5,578 nucleotides of DNA, from contig JAGRHX010000457.1 of assembly GCA_020444775.1 (NCBI GenBank), forward strand, positions 959 to 6,536, written 5' to 3'. The notes beneath the pieces are model-generated. The model made no database searches and was not told the DNA's origin. It worked only from the letters and a program-made list of their open reading frames with translations. The position numbers were made by a program, and so were the translations under genes. This document shows, piece after piece, positions 1 through 5,578 of the stretch; within the stretch, counting starts at the first letter, position 1, and each line of letters starts with the position of its first letter. The stretch comes from Gammaproteobacteria bacterium. Lineage in GTDB: Bacteria > Pseudomonadota > Gammaproteobacteria > HK1.

Positions 1-104
1 TTCACCGCGCATCGCCGCATGGCGAGGCGCCAGTCGGCGCGCCCGGCCACGTCGACCGATCCTGCGCCGATGATCCAGGTCTGCCAACCCTCAATGGGAC
101 TCAC
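1..104 (-). CDS. Possible 5' end of an unrecognised gene (partial, runs off the left edge)
   Basis: On the minus strand a frame is open from just after a TGA at 123-125 to the window edge. A GTG at 102-104 would give about 34 residues beginning MSPIEGWQTWIIGAG. Most codons end in G or C, as in the real genes here, and the peptide has a plausible mix of hydrophobic and charged residues. I see no strong ribosome binding site before the GTG, and I do not recognise the family. It would be divergent from the TPR-hydroxylase gene across a gap of about 460 bp. The fragment is short enough that it could be chance. Confidence 0.33.
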   Translation of the reverse strand, partial: MSPIEGWQTWIIGAGSVDVAGRADWRLAMRRCAV

Positions 105-565
105 GGATCGAATGAGAACATTTCATGCTGCGACGCTGGCGCAGTCATACGCTCGACAGTAGTCTTCACGCGGCGTGCGCGCGGAGCGGGCTCGCCCAGG
201 GAGCTTGGAGGCTCGTACACGGCAGGGACGTTGTCATCGAAAAGACAGTGTACAGACATCGACCAGACAGCCTCCGGTCATCAACTGATTGCCGCCCAGG
301 ATTGCCCAAGATCGCCCAGGATCGCCCAGCATCCTCCGGACGGATGGAACATACATCGGGCCCGCACCGCCTGGCCCGACCAGGAAGGTTCAGGCATGCG
401 GATTTCCAGTCATCCCACAAGTGGGTGGCCGCCCGCACCCGGCCCATCAGACATTCCCCGCGGAGCATTCCATCACCTCGAGCAGCGGCCCGCCCCCTTC
501 ATGCTCTGGCGCACTCATGCTATGCACTCGAAACCAGCAACATCTGAATCCGCTGTAGAAGCATC
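105..565. other. Gene-poor stretch upstream of the TPR-hydroxylase gene
   Basis: Several frames are open here, including a plus-strand frame open from position 3 to 584. Their translations are rich in Pro, Arg, Ser and His, lack hydrophobic periodicity and match no family I know, so I call none of them. The stretch holds a tandem repeat (294-333). It also has a very weak promoter-like pair, TTCATG at 498-503 and TATGCA at 521-526, with a 17-nt spacer and a TG just before the second element. I see no clear terminator, riboswitch or RNA gene. A decayed gene or a long leader for the downstream gene is possible but unproven. Confidence 0.5.
294..333. repeat. Four tandem copies of a 10-bp unit
   Basis: The unit gcccaggatc repeats four times head to tail: gcccaggatt (294-303), gcccaagatc (304-313), gcccaggatc (314-323) and gcccagcatc (324-333). 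Each copy differs from the consensus by no more than one base. A ninth-base match, tcgcccagg, also sits alone at 192-200. The period is close to one helical turn. Slipped-strand expansion is the simplest origin, and a protein-binding role is only a guess. Confidence 0.7.
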
Positions 566-1906
566 GTGGACAATCCGTCAGTAGAGTCGCTGCTGCAAAA
601 CGCCCGGGAGGCCCACCAGTCGGGTGACGTGGGCAAGGCCATTGCCATATATCAGGCGCTGCTCTCAGCCGCTCCAGGCCATCTACAGGCGCGTTTCGAC
701 CTCGCTCTGGCACTGTTCCAGAGTCGGCGCATCGAGGAGTGCGAGAGCCATCTGGAAGCGCTGACCCGCATGGCTCCCGACGAGAAGGCGTTTCGGGTTC
801 GCCGAGCCCAGGTGCTGAACGCCTTGGGCAGGATGACCCAGGCCGCCGGCCAGCTCGACGAGGCAATCCGCATCGACCCGGCCGACATCGTGCTGCATCT
901 GAACCATGGTGCGCTCTGCTATCAGCATGTCAATCGCGAAACCGCCTTGCGCTCCTTCCAGCGAGCGCTGATCCTGGCACCACAGCTCAGCGACTATGCC
1001 GCGGACCCACGCGTGCCGCCGCCGCTGCGCGACGCCATGAAGCTGGCCGTGCAGTCAGTGGCACAGCTCAACCAGCAGTTCGTCGAAGAGACCCTGAGCC
1101 AGACCCGCGCCGAGTTTCCCGACAGCGATCTGTCACGTCTGACCCCCGGCATCCGCAATTGCGGCACCAGCCGTAACCGCTACGCGCGTAAGGATCAGCG
1201 GCCGGTCATGCTGTATCTGCCGGAGGTGCCGGAACGTCCCTGGTTCGATGCCGATCGACTACCGTGGCTGGAAGCGGTCCAAGACTGTTACGAGGCGATA
1301 GATTCGGAACTCGAATCACTGCTCGGCGACGCCACCCCGTTCGCCCCTTATCTTCCGGCGCAATCCAGCGATACCGGCACGGCCAGCGATCTGGGCACGC
1401 TGCGCGGGTCGATGGACTGGAACGCCTATCATCTCTATCGCGACGGTCAGCGTTTCGACGAAGCCTGCACGCGTTGCCCGACGACCGCGAGCCTTATTGA
1501 TCAGGTCCCCTTTCCGTGGATCCGGCACAACAGCCCGGAGATGTTCTTCTCCCGCTTACGGCCGGGCGCTCACATCACCCCGCACTTCGGCCTGATGAAC
1601 GTCCGGCTCACCGTGCACATGGGACTGCGCATCCCCGAGCAGAGCGGCATCCGGGTCGGCACACAGACCCGTCGCTGGCAACCGGGCAAGGTGATCGCAT
1701 TTGACGACAGTTTCGATCACGAGGCATGGAACCGGAGCGATCAGGAACGGATCGTCCTGATTTTCGAGGCCTGGAATCCCGAGCTGAATGACGCCGAACG
1801 TGTTGGCGTGGAACGCTTCTTCGCACTCCGCCGCGACTGGCTCGATCAGTTCGATGACGACCCGCTGCTACCGCCGCCGGGGACCCAGCCACGCCTGCAA
1901 TGGTAA
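566..1906 (+). CDS. TPR protein fused to an aspartyl/asparaginyl beta-hydroxylase (AspH-type) oxygenase domain
   Basis: The 446-residue product has two parts. Residues about 8-143 form about four tetratricopeptide-type helical repeats, with typical spacing of Ala, Gly, Leu and Pro (for example GKAIAIYQALLSAAPGH). Residues about 215-420 match the aspartyl/asparaginyl beta-hydroxylase family, Fe(II)/2-oxoglutarate dioxygenases with a double-stranded beta-helix. The predicted iron ligands are H340 (in ITPHFG) and H385 (in FDDSFDHEAW). R395, ten residues after H385, is the expected 2-oxoglutarate-binding Arg. Like animal AspH there is no acidic third ligand in HxD form. The family hydroxylates Asp or Asn in proteins, or a lipid in the LpxO branch. 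Here the TPRs suggest a protein partner, but the substrate is unknown. No signal peptide or membrane segment is visible, so it is probably cytosolic. The start is GTG at 566, the only start codon after the in-frame TGA at 545-547, with a weak AGAAG four bases before it. Confidence 0.9.
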   Translation: MDNPSVESLLQNAREAHQSGDVGKAIAIYQALLSAAPGHLQARFDLALALFQSRRIEECESHLEALTRMAPDEKAFRVRRAQVLNALGRMTQAAGQLDEAIRIDPADIVLHLNHGALCYQHVNRETALRSFQRALILAPQLSDYAADPRVPPPLRDAMKLAVQSVAQLNQQFVEETLSQTRAEFPDSDLSRLTPGIRNCGTSRNRYARKDQRPVMLYLPEVPERPWFDADRLPWLEAVQDCYEAIDSELESLLGDATPFAPYLPAQSSDTGTASDLGTLRGSMDWNAYHLYRDGQRFDEACTRCPTTASLIDQVPFPWIRHNSPEMFFSRLRPGAHITPHFGLMNVRLTVHMGLRIPEQSGIRVGTQTRRWQPGKVIAFDDSFDHEAWNRSDQERIVLIFEAWNPELNDAERVGVERFFALRRDWLDQFDDDPLLPPPGTQPRLQW

Positions 1907-1931
1907 CCGGGCGACCCTCGCAAGCCCTGTC

Positions 1932-2513
1932 TCAGTCACGCTCTGGCTCAACGAAGGCGCGACTCGCCATCAAGCTCACCCATTTCACGTACTGACGGCT
2001 CGACCAACCACACTCATCCGTCAGGTGTTCGAAGTTCTGCACCTGTAGCATCGTCCACAAGGCATCGCTCGCCCGTGCCACCGTCCACTCCGGCGCCAGC
2101 CTGCCCTCCGCGTGCACGGCCTCGATGGCCGCGCGACAACCCTGCCGCAGCGCCTCCATCCGGTCCCGCCAGGCCGCCGCGGCCGCGTCGTCCGTGTCCC
2201 GTGCGAGCAACAGCGCCCTCGCCACGCCCTGGATCTCGGGAATATAGCTGCCCCAGAACTCGATGAATCGTGCGAGCCGCTGCGTGCCACTGGACGCACT
2301 CCGCGAGGCGGCCAGTCGCTGCTCCAGATCCAGCCGTTCGTCGACGAAACGGGTGGTCGCCACCAGTAACTCGGTACGTGAGGCAAAGTGCAGATACAAC
2401 GCCTGCCGGGAAATACCCGCGGCGGCGGCAATGTCACCCATGCGCACGCCGCGCCCGCCGTGCTCTTCGAGCATACCTACGGTCGCCTCCAGGATTCGAG
2501 TACGCGTATCCAC
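1932..2513 (-). CDS. TetR/AcrR-family transcriptional repressor
   Basis: The product is 193 residues. Residues about 2-48 are a TetR DNA-binding domain: RTRILEATVGMLEEHGGRGV, then the helix-turn-helix GDIAAAAGISRQALYLHF and the following SRTELL. The remaining all-helical region is the ligand and dimer domain, and its ligand cannot be read from sequence. I start it at the GTG at 2513 because GGAGG lies four bases upstream and the protein then begins right at the TetR helix 1. An ATG at 2564 would add 17 residues, but it has no ribosome binding site and would place one of the three palindromes inside the gene. The gene is divergent from the DUF1772 gene, with the operator cluster between them, so autoregulation and control of that neighbour are likely. 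Its 3' end lies 25 bp from the end of the convergent TPR-hydroxylase gene. The family call is firm and the target gene is inferred. Confidence 0.92.
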   Translation of the reverse strand: MDTRTRILEATVGMLEEHGGRGVRMGDIAAAAGISRQALYLHFASRTELLVATTRFVDERLDLEQRLAASRSASSGTQRLARFIEFWGSYIPEIQGVARALLLARDTDDAAAAAWRDRMEALRQGCRAAIEAVHAEGRLAPEWTVARASDALWTMLQVQNFEHLTDECGWSSRQYVKWVSLMASRAFVEPERD

Positions 2514-2542
2514 GCTGCCTCCAGCACTGCATCGGCCACGAC

Positions 2543-2557
2543 TTGACATTGTGTCAA
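2543..2557. promoter_or_regulatory. Operator box 1 (probable TetR-family site)
   Basis: TTGACATTGTGTCAA is a palindrome with perfect 6-bp arms TTGACA and TGTCAA around a 3-bp centre. It lies 30 bp upstream of the chosen GTG start of the TetR gene. TetR-family dimers bind palindromes of about this size, and the same arms recur twice more in the same intergenic region. Assignment to the adjacent repressor is inferred from position. Confidence 0.8.
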
Positions 2558-2571
2558 GGTTCATCTACTTT
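2543..2571 (+). promoter_or_regulatory. Candidate promoter toward the DUF1772 gene, covered by the operators
   Basis: TTGACA at 2543-2548 equals the sigma-70 -35 consensus, and TACTTT at 2566-2571 is a poor -10 element after a 17-nt spacer. Transcription would start near 2578, inside box 2, so a bound repressor would block it. The -35 match is unavoidable because every operator arm contains TTGACA, so the weak -10 is the only independent support. I found no better pair for either direction. Confidence 0.28.
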
Positions 2572-2585
2572 TGACATCGTGTCAA
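2571..2585. promoter_or_regulatory. Operator box 2 (probable TetR-family site)
   Basis: TTGACATCGTGTCAA has the same 6-bp arms as box 1. It starts 28 bp after box 1 and directly abuts box 3. Confidence 0.8.
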
Positions 2586-2600
2586 TTGACACAATGTCAA
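2586..2600. promoter_or_regulatory. Operator box 3 (probable TetR-family site)
   Basis: TTGACACAATGTCAA has the same arms. It touches box 2 with no gap, so boxes 2 and 3 together form a 30-bp near-perfect palindrome centred at 2585/2586, with only the eighth position and its partner failing to pair. It ends 49 bp before the DUF1772 start codon. Confidence 0.8.
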
Positions 2601-2649
2601 GTCGGCCACCGGCCGGGCGCAGTCACATCGTCATCGCAGAGACACAGCC

Positions 2650-3135
2650 ATGAACACGCTCGTCACCATTCCCACGGTCCTTGCCCTGCTCGGGTCGCTG
2701 ATCATCGCCGGCGTTTTCTTCGCCTTCTCCAGCTTCGTCATGCGCGCGCTCGCACACATCCCGGCCGCGCAGGGTGTCCGCGCCATGCAATCGATCAACG
2801 TGATGGTCATCAATCGATCGTTCCTGGGTGTCTTCATGGGTACCGCCATCCTGTCCCTGGTTGCCTTCGGTCTCGCCGCCTTCCACCCGGGACAACCGGC
2901 GACGCCCTACCTGCTCGCCGCGGCTGGCGCGTACGTGCTCGGCACCTTCGGCGTGACCGTGCTGTTCAACGTACCGCTCAATGATCGACTGGCCGCCACC
3001 AGCCTCACGCAACAGGCCGCCCTCGACACCTGGAACCACTATCTGAAGCGCTGGACCTTGTGGAACCATCTGCGCACCGGCGCGGCGATCCTCGCGGCGC
3101 TGCTGTATCTCGCGGCGCTGCTGCAACCACTCTAG
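2650..3135 (+). CDS. DUF1772 (anthrone oxygenase-like) integral membrane protein
   Basis: The 161-residue product has four hydrophobic segments at about 4-31, 55-76, 84-107 and 142-160. It shows the family's recurring features: FFAFSSFVMRAL near the first helix (23-34), MQSIN (46-50), FLGVFMGTA (58-66), FNVPLND (106-112) and a C-terminal W..Y...W..WNHLRT block (128-143). DUF1772 is named for fungal anthrone oxygenases that oxidise aromatic polyketide precursors. The bacterial members are mostly uncharacterised, so oxygenase activity is not established here. Length is normal for bacterial members. The ATG at 2650 is preceded by a modest AGAGA. It is divergent from the TetR gene and lies just downstream of three operator boxes, so induction by a small molecule sensed by that repressor is the likely control. 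Confidence 0.85.
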   Translation: MNTLVTIPTVLALLGSLIIAGVFFAFSSFVMRALAHIPAAQGVRAMQSINVMVINRSFLGVFMGTAILSLVAFGLAAFHPGQPATPYLLAAAGAYVLGTFGVTVLFNVPLNDRLAATSLTQQAALDTWNHYLKRWTLWNHLRTGAAILAALLYLAALLQPL

Positions 3136-3168
3136 AGCTGAGCACCAGCGCCCACCGCCGGATATCGA

Positions 3169-4359
3169 TCACTGATTCGGTTCGTCCGTCGCGGCGACGG
3201 TGCGCGACAGCGCGCCGAGCACCGCCTGCAAGGAGCGCGCGGTCGGCCTACGCTCGCGTGACCCGGGCGGCACGTCCGGAGAGGCGTGCTGCGCAAGCCC
3301 ATCACGGTGCCTGGCGTCGCGCCCGAGGGCCGGTTCGACACCAGCGAGATCGGTCTGGAGATCGGTTCCATGGTCGACTGGCGGATCAGCTGGTCTGTCC
3401 ACCGACGCGCCGGCCGCGACCTCGCCCGATGCCACGCCCGTAATCGGCCCTGGCCCCGCAAAGCGTCCGGCCTGCATCGAGTCGACACTCTCCTGCAGCC
3501 GGGCCCGCAGTCGGCACTTTTCACACCTTCCACACACCCGCAGCGGCGGCGTATCGAGCCTGGCCGGACTCGATGGCAGATCATCGCCCTCGTGCTCGGA
3601 ACCGACCGTGGGCGACAGGCAACTCACCGTCAGCGCATACAAGGCTGGGCCCAGCGCACGCACAGCGACGCGCTTGTCCGGCCGCGGCGACTGCAGGTAC
3701 AGGAATGGCACCTCCTCGGCGCCCCAGGCCGCGCGCAAGGTTCGCATCAGACGAACCCGGTGCCAGGCATGGGCCAGTGTGTCGGGCTGCCATTGCGGCC
3801 CGGCACATTGACTGGTGCCAAACACGATGCGATCGAAAGGGCTCAGTCCGACGCTCAACGCCGCCTGGGCCGCCATGAACATGAGCAACACGCTCTGCTC
3901 GCTGGTGTGGGGAAGTACGCCCACGTCTATCGTGCTATGGCTGAAGCCGAACGGCCGGAGCTGCCTCGAGATGAGCGGGCGAAGTCGGTTGACCGCGGCG
4001 AACTCGAGCCCAGCCACGCTGTCGGCGACGACGGGGGCGTGGGCGAGCGTCGCTTCGGGGCGCGGCCGCCACTCGTCCGTATAGCGTGCCGTCCTGATGC
4101 GCACGTGATGCGCACAGACCTCGTCGTTACCATGGCGAAGAATGCGCCACAATGCGTAGGTGCTGTCCACGCCCCCAGACCACATCACCAGCGTACGTGT
4201 CCGACGCGCCCGGCTCCGTTCTCGGGTCTCGCGTGCCAGCGCGTCCAGCCTCAGCGCATCCTCTATTTGCTCCGCCACAGCGGCGACCGGCAACGGCTCG
4301 GTCACCGATCCGCCCGGGTGGTCACAGCCTGGATGATGATTCGTTTCGAGCACTTCCAT
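3169..4359 (-). CDS. QueC-like PP-loop ATPase with C-terminal zinc site and long disordered tail
   Basis: The 396-residue product has the N-type ATP pyrophosphatase loop SGGVDST at 61-67 after a beta strand (RTLVMW). It also has a QueC-like zinc site made of C247 and the CGRCEKC cluster (C276, C279, C282). QueC makes 7-cyano-7-deazaguanine from carboxy-deazaguanine, ammonia and ATP. Here the QueC motif with DFSGYPDCR after VxGVCET is absent. The matching position reads VFGTSQCAGPQWQPDT (179-194), so the substrate is probably different. About 28 residues separate C247 from C276. Residues about 300-396 are rich in Gly, Ala, Pro, Asp and Arg and look disordered. I chose the ATG at 4359 because GGAGAGG sits three bases upstream. 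The frame stays open to an ATG at 4554, but that extension is low-complexity. The gene follows truD on the same strand and converges on the DUF1772 gene, whose stop lies 33 bp away. QueC itself, or a QueC-like ligase of a defence or modification system, remain alternatives. Confidence 0.8.
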   Translation of the reverse strand: MEVLETNHHPGCDHPGGSVTEPLPVAAVAEQIEDALRLDALARETRERSRARRTRTLVMWSGGVDSTYALWRILRHGNDEVCAHHVRIRTARYTDEWRPRPEATLAHAPVVADSVAGLEFAAVNRLRPLISRQLRPFGFSHSTIDVGVLPHTSEQSVLLMFMAAQAALSVGLSPFDRIVFGTSQCAGPQWQPDTLAHAWHRVRLMRTLRAAWGAEEVPFLYLQSPRPDKRVAVRALGPALYALTVSCLSPTVGSEHEGDDLPSSPARLDTPPLRVCGRCEKCRLRARLQESVDSMQAGRFAGPGPITGVASGEVAAGASVDRPADPPVDHGTDLQTDLAGVEPALGRDARHRDGLAQHASPDVPPGSRERRPTARSLQAVLGALSRTVAATDEPNQ

Positions 4360-4663
4360 CTGCCTCTCCCATCCGCGGCCCGTCCAGGGGCGCGGCCGCA
4401 CTGCACGTTGACGAGCGCCATTGTCTGCGCATTTGGATGCACGGGCACACGCCTGGTGAAATGCCTGGTGACCTGCTGGGAGGGATCCGGGTACGGAATG
4501 GCCGGCGGACGCGCCAACGCCCGCCGGCAGCTCCTGCGATGCCTCCCTGTGCACCCGGCCCGTCCCTGGGTGTCCCTGTGCACGTGTGCAGTATCACCGC
4601 TCGGCGGCGGCGCTTGAATCAGCCGGCGACGATAAGCATTGCAGGCGAATGCCAACCTGTCTG
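4360..4663. other. Intergenic gap between truD and the QueC-like gene
   Basis: These 304 bases hold no convincing gene. The minus-strand frames crossing it give Arg-, Pro- and Ala-rich translations with no known motif. The gap contains a strong GC hairpin (4501-4528). It also has an 11-bp direct repeat, tccctgtgcac, at 4544-4554 and 4573-4583, and a 9-bp repeat, gcctggtga, at 4451-4459 and 4463-4471. A minus-strand pair TTGGCA (4655-4650) and TATCGT (4634-4629) is only 15 nt apart, so it is a poor promoter. The gap is long enough for the QueC-like gene to have its own promoter. Confidence 0.5.
4501..4528 (-). other. GC-rich stem-loop between truD and the QueC-like gene
   Basis: GCCGGCGG at 4501-4508 pairs perfectly with CCGCCGGC at 4521-4528. 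After a 2-nt bulge, 4511-4513 can pair with 4518-4520 around a CCAA loop. No T-tract follows on the minus strand, so it is not a classic intrinsic terminator. It could slow transcription, protect the truD mRNA 3' end or be an RNA processing site. Such stems also arise by chance in GC-rich DNA. Confidence 0.4.
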
Positions 4664-5578
4664 TCAGTCCGGGCCTACAACACCCGAGGCCTCGCCGTTG
4701 CCCGATTGAAGCCGGACCCCGGATGCCGCCGAATCGAGCGCGAAGATGGCTTGCAGCACCACGGTGGCAAAGGCCCCGCTATCGAGCTCGAAGCCGCATT
4801 CGAGCGTACCCGGCGCAACCTGCGCCACCGACATCGCCGGTATACGCAAGCGCAGCGGCCGTCGCTCGTGACGCATCCGCGCCTGCTGCAGCAGTCGCCT
4901 GAACCCGGGATGCTCTGCCACCACGTTCAGCTCCAGGCGCTGTGCATCGGCGCGTGAGAACGGCACCCCCATCCCCCACAACGGACCGCTGGGATGGATC
5001 TCGAAGCGCTGCAGACGCTCGTCAAGTGTGAACCGGGACCCACCCCCGGCACCGGGCAGCCGAGCGATGCTCGCCGGGTCATCCGGATCGTCGAGGGTGA
5101 AGTAACTCCCGGTGCTGCTCAGGCAGACACACTCACCGGGCAGGATCCGCGACCAGCTTCCGTCGCACACGCGTCGTGCCAGAACCGCGTTGAAGATCAG
5201 CGAGCGCGCGGCGGACAGATAGAATCCACGTACGGCGCGACGCAGCCGCCGCTCCGGCCGTTCGAGCATCGACAGCGCGCCTTGCAGGTTGGCGCCGCCA
5301 CGACCGAAGCGCTGTGGACCGAAATAATTCGGAATGCCAGTGCGGCAGAGAGCTTCGGCCCGCGCGCGCGCCGCCTCGACCGACACATCGGACCGGACAC
5401 GAATGTTGAAGCGGTTCGCGACGTGCCAGCCTCGCTTGAGCTTTTGCGCATGCCGCGCGAGCTCGAGCACTCGAAAGCCGCCTTCAGGCTGCCCATCGAT
5501 CCGCGTCTGGAGCTGCTCCAGACATCGTTCTACATCCGTCGTTGCCGGCACGCTGAGCCACTGCGTGGTCAGCGCCTC
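4664..5578 (-). CDS. truD: tRNA pseudouridine(13) synthase TruD (N-terminus missing at the window edge)
   Basis: TruD converts U13 of certain tRNAs to pseudouridine in the cytoplasm. The 304 visible residues run from inside the catalytic-loop motif to the stop. The first residues, EALTTQWLSVP, match the end of KDRxAxTxQW, so the catalytic Asp should be two codons beyond the edge. Further family blocks follow: KLKRGWHVANRFN (46-58), GIPNYFGPQRFGRGG (81-95), FYLSAARSLIFN (119-130), LWGMG (200-204) in the TruD-specific inserted domain, and FELDSGAFATVVL (263-275) near the C-terminus. E. coli TruD has 349 residues as I recall it, so about 70-80 residues are probably missing. A GTG at 5551 falls inside this conserved region and is not the start. 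In many gammaproteobacteria truD is followed by surE. Here the next gene on the strand is the QueC-like one, 304 bp away. Confidence 0.95.
   Translation of the reverse strand, partial: EALTTQWLSVPATTDVERCLEQLQTRIDGQPEGGFRVLELARHAQKLKRGWHVANRFNIRVRSDVSVEAARARAEALCRTGIPNYFGPQRFGRGGANLQGALSMLERPERRLRRAVRGFYLSAARSLIFNAVLARRVCDGSWSRILPGECVCLSSTGSYFTLDDPDDPASIARLPGAGGGSRFTLDERLQRFEIHPSGPLWGMGVPFSRADAQRLELNVVAEHPGFRRLLQQARMRHERRPLRLRIPAMSVAQVAPGTLECGFELDSGAFATVVLQAIFALDSAASGVRLQSGNGEASGVVGPD

Noticed and set aside
125..584. Several overlapping open frames upstream of the TPR-hydroxylase gene
   Set aside because: They compete for the same bases on both strands, have no good ribosome binding sites, and give low-complexity Pro/Arg/Ser/His-rich translations without recognisable domains.
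1907..1931. A terminator between the convergent TPR-hydroxylase and TetR genes
   Set aside because: Only a 4-bp GGGC/GCCC pairing (1909-1912 with 1924-1927) is visible and no T-tract follows on either strand.
2543..2600. A short CRISPR array made from the three repeated boxes
   Set aside because: The units are 15-bp palindromes, two of them abutting without spacers, and no cas gene is near. An operator cluster beside a TetR gene explains them fully.
2623..3126. A minus-strand frame of 167 codons across the DUF1772 gene
   Set aside because: It is the antisense of a clear membrane protein. The translation is dominated by Glu, Arg, Gln and Gly in the pattern expected from reversing hydrophobic codons.
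4544..4583. Direct repeat tccctgtgcac as an attachment or insertion-site duplication
   Set aside because: The two 11-bp copies are only 29 bp apart with no mobile gene or inverted ends between them, so there is no inserted element to explain.
3286..4617. A long plus-strand open frame of 443 codons
   Set aside because: It lies opposite the QueC-like gene and is its antisense shadow, common in GC-rich DNA. Its translation is rich in Arg, Pro and His with no motif, while the minus strand has clear PP-loop and zinc motifs.
4302..4655. A small minus-strand gene in the gap after truD
   Set aside because: The 117-codon frame overlaps the supported start of the QueC-like gene and gives an Arg/Pro-rich translation with no family features.

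Overview
This is a high-GC bacterial window. It has four well-supported protein genes and two gene edges: a truncated truD on the right and a doubtful gene start on the left. The truD gene and the strong third-position G/C bias fit a GC-rich proteobacterium, most likely a gammaproteobacterium. That placement is inference, because no rRNA or other marker is present. I see no mobile element, CRISPR array, tRNA or phage gene.

Layout from left to right. Positions 1-104 may be the start of an unrecognised gene reading leftward off the window. Positions 105-565 have no convincing gene but contain a short tandem repeat with a 10-bp period. Positions 566-1906 (+) encode a TPR protein fused to an aspartyl/asparaginyl beta-hydroxylase-type iron/2-oxoglutarate oxygenase domain. 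Convergent to it, 1932-2513 (-) encodes a TetR-family repressor. Divergent from the repressor, 2650-3135 (+) encodes a small four-helix DUF1772 (anthrone-oxygenase-like) membrane protein. Between these last two genes lie three copies of a 15-bp palindrome with arms TTGACA and TGTCAA. They look like a multi-site operator through which the repressor controls itself and the DUF1772 gene.

Convergent to the DUF1772 gene, 3169-4359 (-) encodes a PP-loop ATPase related to QueC. It keeps the SGGVDST nucleotide loop and a CGRCEKC zinc site but lacks the canonical QueC substrate motif, and it carries a long low-complexity C-terminal tail. After a 304-bp gap with a strong GC hairpin comes the 3' part of truD (4664-5578, -), which encodes tRNA pseudouridine-13 synthase. 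Its catalytic Asp would lie just beyond the right edge.

The TetR gene, its operators and the DUF1772 gene form one regulatory cassette. The QueC-like gene follows truD on the same strand, where many gammaproteobacteria have surE. The most promising leads are the QueC-like protein with its altered active site and the triple-palindrome operator.
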